A DNA stretch of 64,000 nt from assembly GCA_025677815.1 (NCBI GenBank), contig JAIXMP010000003.1, forward strand, positions 1 to 64,000, in the 5' to 3' direction. A model generated the notes under the pieces. That model ran no database searches and had not been told where the DNA came from. It was given only the letters and a program-made list of their open reading frames with translations. Both the position numbers and the translations under genes were made by a program. The stretch is from Phascolomyces articulosus (lineage: Eukaryota > Mucoromycota > Mucoromycetes > Mucorales > Lichtheimiaceae). Below, piece by piece: positions 30,425 through 40,249 of this stretch (the stretch's first letter is position 1; each line of letters opens with the position of its first letter).

Positions 30425-30548
30425 ACGTTATATGTTGTTTGGATGTGTGATATCAGAATGAAAATAATGCAGATGAAAAGAAATATAGAAATGGTCTTCT
30501 TTTATATATTTTAATTAATACATAAGATTAAAAATGGATGCGACCCTA

Positions 30549-30802
30549 TGACGTAATTTCAACCAAGTTGTTGTGTAACCTAAAAAAAAGCGCCACCATC
30601 GATTAAAGAAGATATTTTTCTGCTGAGCAATCGTTGTGTGACATAACTAAATGACGTTATTTTTGGAAAGAACCTTCCCTAGGGACCTTCTTAGAGAGCG
30701 TATTTGTTTATTATATTTAAAATGCTAAAAAGATACTAACAAACAAGCAGTCAAGCATAGATGCTGATAAATTATAATTTGGTAATATTACTAATAACGT
30801 CA
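30549..30802. promoter_or_regulatory. Cluster of CRE/ATF-like sites upstream of P3
   Basis: TGACGTAA (30549-30556), TGACGTTA (30652-30659) and TAACGTCA (30795-30802) lie 150-405 bp upstream of the P3 start. They match the half-site or near-full site of Atf/CREB bZIP factors. P4 has TAACGTCA at 35555-35562 and P5 CACGTCAT at 38891-38898. Binding is inference. Confidence 0.4.
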
Positions 30803-30860
30803 TTAATCATAGAAAAATAGCTTTAGAACTGTAGCTGCATGGATTATAAATATAAAAGTA

Positions 30861-31063
30861 CCCCAATCTTTGGTTAACACAGTATGCATCATATGGATGG
30901 GTAAAATGCCATTTTTTGGTTTTATTATTACCCTAAATGGGGTTATTTTTTTTTTTAAAAAAAAAGCTGATCAGTATGGATTTACATAATCAGTGTGGCG
31001 CTTACCTATTATATAACGCATTTACACTTAAGAAAAAAAAAAAAGAAATTTACTAGAAAATTC
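30861..31063. promoter_or_regulatory. Shared upstream block of P3
   Basis: CCCCAATCTTTGG (30861-30873), TGGCGC (30996-31001) and CTAGAAAATTC (31053-31063), in the same order as upstream of P2. The intervening sequence is only loosely alignable, so these words stand out as the retained parts. Confidence 0.5.
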
Positions 31064-31711
31064 GAATATTTAACACTTTTTTAGTGCACTACAGTCATTT
31101 CACCTTTTATTCCAAAAAGGAAAATGTAATATACCACTTTACATTCATGTACATTTATCCTCCAATTAAACAAGTCCCACAAGAAACATAATATGTTGTT
31201 ATTGTGGATACACATCTTTTATATATATGCAAACATTTGCATTATTATACACCGTGGTAATTTGCACAATCATCTAGTACATACATTATGAAGTTTTGTA
31301 TATTCTATGTTGTTTTCCAATACAGTAGGTGAATCATATTTTGACAGTAGTAAAGAATTTTTTAAAACGCCAAAGGGAATAAACTATGTTTTTAAGCTAA
31401 AATGTCATTAGTAATTATTATCAGATACATTATCATATTATCATTGTTAATGGATCATCATCTTTCCTCCATGAATAAAATGCAATTAAGGTCCAAAACT
31501 ACTCACTTTTGCATTATTTTATAAATGTAATTTATATTTTTATAACAATCATTATGCAGCACAATAGAGTAACCTAGAAATAATGATAATCTTTTTATAA
31601 GAATAGAATAATATTTTATGGATGATAATACAATATAAAAGATAATAAACTACAATAAAGTACCACGGTTTGATTTTACAACTTTTAATTTATGGGTGGT
31701 TATATTTCATT

Positions 31712-33351
31712 TCAGCTGTTATCACTACTACTTGTTATATTTTCCCTATTCTGGTCGATATAAACATGGCCAATCCCCTGTGGTGCAGTGTTATTACTAG
31801 AATCTTTGAATACCTTGTTGCGTTCATCAGCCTGATTTTCAAGGGTTCTTAAAAGCTCATTCATAAACTTGTTAATAGCAGATGTGTAGTCCCTCTTTTC
31901 TGGAACGGTACCATATTTCTTCACAACTAGGTAATAGATCGCAAGGTCTAACGGTCTGATATAATTAAGAAAATCTTCAATTTCATTCCTTCTATGGAAG
32001 TCAATGTCTTTCTAAGCATCACGAGCGACACATACAACGCGCCACATCGTTATGAGTTGTTCATAGAAAAATATATCGCTCTTCTGGGAAGGTCCATATC
32101 TTCCCTTATTGTGCTTGTCTTCAAGTGTTCCCTGTATCCATTTCACGTTTCTCCTCCGTGACCTTTCCCTGTTCGCCTGCTCAATCCTCCATTGCTTCCT
32201 TTATAATTATTATTATTATTCGCTCTTTTGTTTGTCCATATCCGTGGTACAGTTTCCTAACCTAGTATAGACTTTAACAAGTTAATTACACATTTTCTCG
32301 GCCGAAATTTTGAGCACCAAATCCATGGTTATCTTGGTCAAACACTTTTTTTTTTCTTCACATATCTCCTTGGGTTTATTGGTTTTGGGTTCCCCAGTAA
32401 AAATATCCTTTGGAAAAGGAAATGTATATTGTCATGTAAAACTAATAAACTCATACAACATCAGTTTTTCTTCCTTATCTTTACCCTTGGGGACAAGTGC
32501 CCATTTGATGTATATCACGTCTAGGTATTCAAGACTACCGTATAAAAAGTTCATATGCATCTCCGAATAACTATCAACTGACCCAGATATCATACCCACC
32601 AAAACTAGTAACCGTCTTCGATCATTTGACCCTTGAATTGGTCAATTCTATACGTCGATTTATCCTCGTTGTTATTATTAGCGGTTGCTGCTTATCCTTG
32701 ATTTTCTTGTTGCGCGTTCAAATTTCCAAAAAATGGATTACCAAATCGTGTTTAAAAGAAGACAGAGTTCATTTGTGTCAGTTTGACAATACTCGCGCAA
32801 TACTTTTGCATAAGCAGGTCGATGAACAGTGTACCAGGCTAAATTCCTTCAATCATTGTCCGTACTTGGGCTTCTTTTTGGAAAAAAACTATCCACACCG
32901 ATGTTCATTGGCTTCATTGATTCATTTAATGATCTTCCAAATAATAGCATGTTTAGAATCCAATGGGCTCGTTTTTGTGACTATTTTATTGGACAAATGT
33001 AAGGGCCCCTTATCAACATTACGATAATGTCTAAACATATCTGAGAATCTCTTTCGGAGACGATATTGAGTGGAACCACAACTGCCTTCTGGATCTGGGA
33101 GTAAAAAGTTGATCTGTACCGAGTCCTCGATAAATTGTGATAATTGTTGTTTTTCAACAGCGAGAATCGTCCCTTCAACAATATTTTTTGGAATAGCCCT
33201 ACTCAAGTGCACGACTTCATCTTTAAATTCTCGGATTTTGGTTTTTACCTTGAAACTATCTTCGATCCCATTGTGTAGAAAATCAAATGTACAACTTAAA
33301 AAACTCGGCTGGATTTTCTGTGATAAATTTTGCAGATCTTGTCTGTGCCAT
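31712..33351 (-). pseudogene. Pseudogene of the array family (psi, P5/P6 subgroup)
   Basis: Reads as a broken relative of P5. The start (ATG 33349-33351, then AKFITENPAEFF) matches the P5 start at its second Met, followed by a frameshift, then FKDEVVHLSRAIPKNIVEG and KHAIIWKIIK in place of the P5 stretches. Further pieces match the FW block and the KR(E)-rich middle, where an (ATT)n run near 32206-32220 has expanded. The signature region has a TAG at 32022-32024 exactly where the family has Leu in 'RDVLKDIDF', and the FPG.GR motif is lost. The C-terminal piece (TVPEKRDYTSAINKFMNELL) runs to a stop at 31712. Several stops and frame changes make function unlikely. Confidence 0.85.
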
Positions 33352-34088
33352 GGTGAGTATTATAGTGGTAATTACTAGACGCTGTGGTAATATAGTATCT
33401 ATATTATAGCAACGTGGGTAAAGATAATAGGAATAGATGAAATCATTTTTTTCAAATCCTTTAAATCTCGCGCATAGTATTTATATAATTTGTGAGATGT
33501 TCTCATTTTGTATCTCTGATGAGGACATAGTTTGAACACAAAATTTCTTTTGCAATAAATGCGGAGCATCGTTGCTAAGAAAAGTTCTCTTAGAAATTTT
33601 GTCGTGGTACATGAGAACAACAAATGATGAGATAGTGTTTACATTAACAGGAACTAGTATACCTTGTATATAACATAATGGCAATAGGTATATTCATAAA
33701 TATACCAGTTGAAAAGTACATGTGTATTGTCTGCTACCTTCTCGTAATTGTATTTAATTGCTTCTTCGAAGAAATGTATTATTTCACCGTCCATTGAATG
33801 ATCCGTTTCGTCACAATAATATCTTACTTTATCGTAGAAACTGTATATTATAATCAATATTCTACACTATTTATTATAGAAAATTATTTAGGATTATAGA
33901 AAAGAAGATAAATTTATTAACTAGAGCTAATATTTAATATATTGCTATTATAAAGACAGAAATAAATAAATTATATACGGAGAAAAAAAGTATAACAAAA
34001 CAGGGTATATATAATGGGTATGTAACTATTTGGTAATTCTCCTGCCTATTATCAATTCGACACCTTCCTGTAAAGTAAATGGAATTTG
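33352..34088. other. Spacer between psi and P4, with unrecognised reading frames
   Basis: Two minus-strand pieces in the same frame (33654-33857 and 33399-33623), separated by two stops, encode Tyr/Ile-rich sequence that I cannot place. Splicing with a donor near 33661 and an acceptor near 33579 is conceivable but gives a very short product. Probably remnant or random sequence; 33858-34088 is AT-rich with nothing seen. Confidence 0.3.
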
Positions 34089-35429
34089 TTACTTTACACA
34101 GCTCTGTTTTTGTTGGTTTTTATAGTCGTCCCGTTCTTTTGATTGCTGGACTAACATATTCAAATACATTTCCATAAAATCATACACCTTGGGTCGATAA
34201 TCCTTCTTTGGGCTATTTTTATCCAAACCCATCACAACATAAAAGTTTGCTTGATCCAATGGCGCCACAAAATTGAGGAAATCACGAATACGACCTTTGC
34301 CAGGAAAATCAATTGCTTTCAAGATTTCACGAGTAACATCGCCAACACGCCAGATGGTAACAAATTGTTCATAGAAAAAGTAAATGGCACGTCGAGCTTG
34401 GTCGATACGTTCAGCTTGTTCATGTTTTGCTTGAAGTAACTCTTGTTTGTTGTCAGAAATAAGAGCACGTCTTTCCTTCACCAATGCGCCCCATTCGTTG
34501 GCTCGTTCTCTCATTGCTTCTTTATTCTTCTTGTCGTAACCAACATACCATGAATAAATAGAAATAAGATGCTCTCGCATTTTTGATTCTGAGAATTTTT
34601 CTACCATGTCTAATGCAGTTTTGGTCAAGTTCATGTATTTTTCTTCTGAAATAGGCTTTTTGTTCAAGTGAGTGGACGTTACTTCAGTGATGCTGGCGTT
34701 GACGCTGTTAATGGTGTCTGGGAATGGGAATTGGTTGTTACATTTATGGAGGGTTTTTATGAAACGATGGACTGTCACTTTTTTATCAGTCTCACAGAGT
34801 AGGCTCTCCATAGCTTGTAGCATGGGTACTTCAAGGGTTCCATAGAGTAGTTGATAAACATCAATAAATTGCTGCCATGTACCATCGATTTTATCCTGAC
34901 CAATACTGACGGACCAAAACAAATAACTGGAGCCCGTCATAAACTTTTGTAAAAGTGTGACATCTTGTTGTTTAAATGCTTTATCAAATTGATAACTAAA
35001 GTGGAGATCATTGGCTCGTTGGAAAATAGCGTCTAAATCCATTTGAATACAATTGCGAAATTCTTTTGCAAGTAAAGGTCGATCGACTGTCACCCATTTA
35101 ATCCTTTTGTCTTGCTTTTTATCTTGCTTCAAGAAATCTTGTGCTAATACTTTTGAGATATATACTTTGTCACTTAAATATTTAGTAACAGTATTCTTTT
35201 TCTTGATTAGGGTTTTGTCACCATAGGATTGTTGTAGTACTTTTGACAAGAGGGTATAAATATGATCATAATCATGTATGAGCTGTTCCATGTCCTCTGT
35301 CATCAGAATACTATCATTCGATTTATTTTTTAAAAAATCAACAGTGTGTGATAATACAATGGAAGCATCATCTGGAATAGTGGTATATATGGGTAAATCT
35401 GATGTGTTTAATGTAGATTGAATGGTCAT
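34089..35429 (-). CDS. Array family protein P4 (short subgroup)
   Basis: Single-exon, 446 residues, close relative of P2/P3 with the same layout: KWVTVDRPLLAKEFRNCIQ, FWSVSIGQDKIDGTWQQF, YQLLYGTL, VTVHRFIKTLHKCNNQFPFPD, ISEEKYMNLTKTALDMVEKF, REHLISIYSWYVGYDKKNKE, ARRAIYFFYEQFVTIWRVGD, IDFPGKGRIRDFLNFV, PLDQANFYVVM. The N-terminal third is clearly diverged from P2, while the C-terminal third is nearly the same, and 84 bp (34317-34400) are identical in DNA. A TATA box (reverse complement of 35512-35519) lies about 83 bp upstream and a CRE-like TAACGTCA at 35555-35562. Confidence 0.87.
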   Translation of the reverse strand: MTIQSTLNTSDLPIYTTIPDDASIVLSHTVDFLKNKSNDSILMTEDMEQLIHDYDHIYTLLSKVLQQSYGDKTLIKKKNTVTKYLSDKVYISKVLAQDFLKQDKKQDKRIKWVTVDRPLLAKEFRNCIQMDLDAIFQRANDLHFSYQFDKAFKQQDVTLLQKFMTGSSYLFWSVSIGQDKIDGTWQQFIDVYQLLYGTLEVPMLQAMESLLCETDKKVTVHRFIKTLHKCNNQFPFPDTINSVNASITEVTSTHLNKKPISEEKYMNLTKTALDMVEKFSESKMREHLISIYSWYVGYDKKNKEAMRERANEWGALVKERRALISDNKQELLQAKHEQAERIDQARRAIYFFYEQFVTIWRVGDVTREILKAIDFPGKGRIRDFLNFVAPLDQANFYVVMGLDKNSPKKDYRPKVYDFMEMYLNMLVQQSKERDDYKNQQKQSCVK

Positions 35430-37061
35430 GGTGCTGCGCTGTATAATAAAGGATATAAAAAAGTATGTGTGTGAATGAAAAAAAAAAAAGAAAAGTAGAA
35501 AATAAAACCTTTTTATATATAAGATAAGCTAGCATCATAAGCGATTATTAATTGTAACGTCACACAAAGATAACCCAAAAAACTCCCATCCCCATTGTTT
35601 TGCTACGCAATTTCAATTTCTAATTGAGGCACTAGACATATGATCCCTTGGTGCTACTCCATTGTATTATGTTATTTATCACCTTGCAGCAACCGTGTCG
35701 ATAAAAATGTAAAATTGATGCAGCAAAGGTTTTAATAGTATAAAGTAGATTTTGATATTATGTAGTAATGATAGCAGTACCATTAACGGTATTGTATATC
35801 TTATACTTTGCAATGGGTGTTCGGATAACTACAGTGTTGCATATAAAAGAGACTCTTTATTCCCCTTTTTTTGGGTGGATGATCGAGTTTGTGTGCTTTC
35901 TGTGGGGCGCACGACCACTCTTATTTGGTATAGCATTTTTTTGGTGCTCACCTTTCTCCATATCCAAACTTCTTCCAATCAAAAAAAATTAAAAGTTTAA
36001 TAATAATGCAACGACTAATGATGGATTATATTTAGTATCGATAGACAGTAAAACCATAACTGCTGATACCAGCATTATTCTTCATAATTATACTTGGAAT
36101 GTTTTAATATTATCCCATTTTTTCCTGGGGTGCCAATGCATGTTCATCAAGCAAAGATTGGGTATTAAATAATAAGTAGTACATACCACAATTATTGTTT
36201 TTGAGTTATACATTTTAGCCATTGTTGCTTATTATTAAAATAAAAAGTTGATCAACAGCATAAGTATGGCGCCACAAATAAGAACTTTAAACTATTAATA
36301 ATATTGGGATGACTTACTCCAGGTTGAAGAAAAAAGGTCTGGGCTAGAAAATTCTTCTTTGGCAGGAGGGGGTGATGGCGCCATCTCCTTCTTGCACTAC
36401 TATGCTAATATATAACCTATATTACACAAATAAGACAAAGCCCATGTTCATATCCAATGAAGGAAAAACACAGACATTAATTCTAAAAGGGTAATTATTT
36501 ATTAAACTTTTAAAGTGTCGTCGCGCCATAAAACTAAATTTAAGAATCAAAAGGTGTTTCGTTACAAGATTGCAACAATATTTCTGCTCACCAACCATAT
36601 TATAATAATCTATCTTTTAAGCAGTATTATATTTCTTATGAAAGGGTCCAGATTCATCGAGCAATTATCAATACGTATGGATAAAATGATCGGTCAATTT
36701 CATTACTATTAAAGTAACAAAGCATGATGATACGTAGAAAAATATAACGTATAAATTGTTTTCACTTGTAATAAATACGTGTCTCTTAGAAGATGATACC
36801 AGTCTCTCAGCTTATTATATGTTCATATGTTCTGTAGAAGGTTGTGTTTTAAATTGTTGACCAGCGTGTATGACTACAATTGTTTGCTAATAGTATAAGT
36901 AGTGAATAATTACATTATAAAGTATAAAAAACAGAGCAATATTTAATTATGGCAACTATGGCATCTAATGATATAATAATAATAATAGAACGATGAATTA
37001 CAAATAAAACAATTCAAAAAGCAATAATAAATTATGATGGTAATGATTTTTTTTTCAAATT
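35430..37061. other. P4 upstream region and P5 3' flank
   Basis: No supported gene. The hydrophobic open frame at 35768-35992 lies in the promoter region and has no recognisable family. TATA, CRE-like site, two TGGCGCCA palindromes (36267-36274, 36376-36383) and the shared block (36152-36354) are present. Confidence 0.45.
36152..36354. promoter_or_regulatory. Shared upstream block of P4
   Basis: CAAAGATTGGG (36152-36162, reverse complement of the P2/P3 word), TGGCGCCA (36267-36274) and CTAGAAAATTC (36344-36354). Same order and similar spacing as in P2 and P3. Confidence 0.45.
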
Positions 37062-38657
37062 CTATCTATAAGGTCTATCTGCATTGTTAGCTTCTTCCAG
37101 TGCTTTACGTTCCTTGGATTGGCTTTCAAGAATCTTTAAATATTCCTTCATAAACTTGTAAATGGCAGGTGTATAATCTCTCTCCTCTGGAACCCTATCC
37201 ATATTTTTTACTAACAGATAATAGTTTGCATGATCTAATGGTCCAACAAATTTAAGGAAATCTCTGATTCTCCCCTTTCCTGGAAAATCAATGTCTTTCA
37301 AAACATCGCGAGTAACGCCACCCACTCTCCACATCACCATGAACTGTTCGTAGAAAAAATAAATCGCTCTTCTGGCTAGATCGACACGTTCGGCTTGTGC
37401 ATGTTTATCTTCCAGGGGTAACTCTATTCTTTCAGTATCTATTGCTCGTTTCTCCCTCATGATCAATGCCCATTCGTCCGCTCGACTCTCCATTGCTTTC
37501 TTTTTTTCCTCATTTGTCAGTCCATCTCTGTTACATCTGCTATACCAAGAATAGATTGTCACAAGATGATTACGCATCTTTTCGTCTGAAAAATCACGCA
37601 CCAAATCCATTGTCATCTTGGTCAAATGCATTCTCTTTTCTTCTGATATTTCATCCGGTTCAAGGGTAGTTGAGGTCTTGCTAAAAATATCCTTCGGAAA
37701 GGGGAAACCATATTGTCTTGTTACACCAATAAATCCATACACTGTCAATTCCTCAGGACTGAGCGCGTGAGCCTTGGAGACAAGGATCCGTTTGATAAAG
37801 GCCATATCTGAAGGGACAAATTTTCCATACAAAAGTTCATATGCATCTCGGAATGTTCTCCATTGAACACATACTGCATTCCCAAAGTAAACATCCCAAA
37901 ATCGAAAAGTATCCTCGGTCATTTGATCCTTCAGTTTGCTGTTCAGTTGATTTCCACGATTTTCCTGTGTTCTACACATATTCCCAAGCTGGAGATGAAT
38001 TACCAGGTCATTCAGATAAAGGCGGAGCGAATTTGTTTCCCTTTGACAAAATTCACGTAGTTCTTTTGCATAAAACGGTCGATCCTTCAGGTACCAAGCA
38101 ATATTGCTATCTAGTGATCGCACTTGATCTTCTTTTTTGAGAAAATCATTTACACGCTGATTGGCTTTGTCTACTTGCTTGATAATCTTCCAAACAATGG
38201 CGTTTTTGGTATCTTGTAAGTCAACATCGCCATTTGGATCGGTCCAGTGCCCAAGTGGTACATATTCCGTTTGGTTGTTATTTGTATAATCACCATCACC
38301 ACGTCCTTCTCCTCCCCTATTGGCGTCATATCCAAAAAATAGCACGGACATAGCCCTGCGGAAAGGTCCTCGACGAGGACCACCGCCTCTACCACCACTT
38401 TCTCCTACCATTTCAGAAGGCGGGACATACATGGATTCCTGTTGGGAACATCGTATGGCGAGGACGATACTCATGGTTTCTTCAATAAGGTCTTTTGGAA
38501 TAATTCGCACCAAGTGGTCAACTTGTTCTTTGAATTCAATAATTTCAGGTACCACCTTGATTGCGTCTTCAATTCGATTATGTAAAAAATTCGCTGCACA
38601 TTTTAAGAATTCGGCAGGGCTGTCTGTGATAAAACTTGCTGGTCTTGTCGCTGCCAT
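37062..38657 (-). CDS. Array family protein P5 (long subgroup)
   Basis: Single-exon, 531 residues from the ATG at 38655-38657. I prefer this Met over one six codons upstream because the pseudogene starts at the equivalent place (MA.TR.A.FIT). Layout: N-terminal helices (SPAEFLKCAANFLHNRIEDA ... EIIEFKEQVDHLVRIIPKDLI), a variable Gly/Arg-rich segment (RGGGPRRGPFRRAMSVLFFG), NAIVWKIIKQVDKANQRVNDF, ERPF-type box RPFYAKELREFCQRETNSLR, FW block (FRFWDVYFGNAVCVQWRTF, YELLYGKF, VYGFIGVTRQYGFPFPKDIF), ISEEKRMHLTKMTMDLVRDF, RNHLVTIYSWYSRCNRDG, signature ARRAIYFFYEQFMVMWRVGG ... DFPGKGRIRDFLKFVGPLD, and an acidic/Arg end. No membrane segment or signal peptide. Function unknown. A TATATAA site is about 110 bp and TGGCGC about 130 bp upstream. 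Confidence 0.87.
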   Translation of the reverse strand: MAATRPASFITDSPAEFLKCAANFLHNRIEDAIKVVPEIIEFKEQVDHLVRIIPKDLIEETMSIVLAIRCSQQESMYVPPSEMVGESGGRGGGPRRGPFRRAMSVLFFGYDANRGGEGRGDGDYTNNNQTEYVPLGHWTDPNGDVDLQDTKNAIVWKIIKQVDKANQRVNDFLKKEDQVRSLDSNIAWYLKDRPFYAKELREFCQRETNSLRLYLNDLVIHLQLGNMCRTQENRGNQLNSKLKDQMTEDTFRFWDVYFGNAVCVQWRTFRDAYELLYGKFVPSDMAFIKRILVSKAHALSPEELTVYGFIGVTRQYGFPFPKDIFSKTSTTLEPDEISEEKRMHLTKMTMDLVRDFSDEKMRNHLVTIYSWYSRCNRDGLTNEEKKKAMESRADEWALIMREKRAIDTERIELPLEDKHAQAERVDLARRAIYFFYEQFMVMWRVGGVTRDVLKDIDFPGKGRIRDFLKFVGPLDHANYYLLVKNMDRVPEERDYTPAIYKFMKEYLKILESQSKERKALEEANNADRPYR

Positions 38658-40249
38658 AATGGATGTTAATAACACAAAAAAAAGATATAAGTATTTGTAA
38701 TATTGTAACGAGTGAAAAAAGAAAAGGAAAAAAAATATATTTTAAACTGCTTTTAGTTTTTGTGCCTTATATAAAGAAATTTGTGGCGCAAAAAAACAAA
38801 AATACATCAAACAGTGGAAGCTTCCTCACAGTTTGAACCTACCAGAGTTTGTGTAAGGTTGCGCCGTGCTATCACCATTGCACCTTTTCACACGTCATGA
38901 GTAGTAATATTACTATTACACCATACACACCCTTAGTTATATAGTTATTATTGCTAAAGAGAACAAATACATTTGTATTAAAGAGAAAAAAAACACAATA
39001 ATAGGCAGATATCAAGCTGAGAGCAAAGAACAAAACATGAATTTGCCTAATTGTAGTAAAATAGTAAGGAGAGCTGATGCATGTTGTTAGGGATTGTTTT
39101 TTATCGGAGCATTGGTATAATTAGGGTTGTGCTACAAGAAGGCGTTGATAAGGGTGTGACAACAAGGAAGAGCTTCCAGACTCAGCATATAAAAGTAAAA
39201 CGCTTGCAGCTTTGTATGTGGTGCAAATATAAATTTAAATGTGGCTGCTACATCCATGGACGTATAGAAGATCCACGCATCATATTTCAATACTGGTGGA
39301 TTTTCTTTGGCTTAGTCGAATAGCTAAAGAAACATTATTATTGTCAACATAATATATGGAGAAAGCCTAATCAAAACGGTATATATTGTTATCACTACTA
39401 CTACTGGGGAAGTCATTATATAAAATTCCAAGGGTGTACTTATGCTTATTGTTAAGATGCATCATCGTTCGAATTTTATTGTATCTTGGTAACACAGCTG
39501 GCTTTTTATTTATTCCCACAACGTATTGGGCTTTGCTGACGAAAAAAATGCATCATCTGCGCCGCTGATAATTCTTAATGTGGAGAAATTGCGCTACTGA
39601 AAGATGATGATCGCTTACGATTTATTTTTATCTGTTCTTAGTGTTATTGAGTGGCGCTGGTATGATGATCATTTTTTTTACATAAAACACTAAATATTAA
39701 AATGAAAAAATTGGTATATAAATTATGGCGGTTTTTTTTTATCAAAAAAAAGCACTTCAAAGAACTGAGAATAGTAGGTTATATGAAAAACTTACTGCTA
39801 TCTGCTACAGGTTTTATTTTACATACGTAGCAGAGCATGTACACACTGGTCCTGGTAAAAAAAACATGTAAATTTAAACAGGTAAAACTTTAACGGTGCT
39901 ACTAGGTACATTTCTCACAATGAACCTTGTAAACAAATATGTAACAATTGTTTACAAGGATGACTGTGAGCATGAAATTAGTAAACCTGAGTTACAAAGA
40001 AATTTATCAAGACCACTATATAGTACACGCTCTTTTAAAAGACACTAAGTAACCGCATTAAATTAGTTATAATGCATAAAGTTGGTTATATTTCTATCAT
40101 ACTACGTATCATTTATTTCTTTACTGAAATATCATGGGCATTAAAATTGTGTACCGGGGGTGTATCCGTAGTAGTCATTGTCAAAAAATATTTTTTCTAA
40201 TTATGTAGATGATAATTAATACAACAAATTATGATGATTTTTCCAAATT
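38658..40249. other. P5 upstream region and P6 3' flank
   Basis: No supported gene; open frames at 39081-39323 and 39386-39568 lack family signs. It holds TATATAA near 38769, TGGCGC at 38784-38789 and 39652-39657, CACGTCAT at 38891-38898, and the inverted repeat at 39914-39970. Confidence 0.45.
39914..39970. repeat. Inverted repeat with paired forkhead-like words
   Basis: Arms 39914-39936 and 39948-39970 (23 nt, three mismatches; the inner 12 nt CCTTGTAAACAA / TTGTTTACAAGG are perfect) around an 11-nt loop. Each inner arm contains GTAAACAA, the consensus core for forkhead factors. It could be a small foldback element, a cruciform/terminator-like hairpin or a paired binding site. Confidence 0.6.

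Larger units (their letters stand above)
30425..31711. other. P3 upstream region
   Basis: No gene seen. It holds the TATA box, the CRE-like cores, GCGCCA at 30590-30595, and the shared distant block at 30861-31063. Confidence 0.5.

Noticed and set aside
33399..33857. Separate gene between psi and P4
   Set aside because: Interrupted by two stops; only a contrived splice gives a short unrecognisable product. Left as spacer remark.
35768..35992. Hydrophobic 74-aa frame upstream of P4
   Set aside because: Lies in the promoter area, has no homologue among the other upstream regions and no clear start context.
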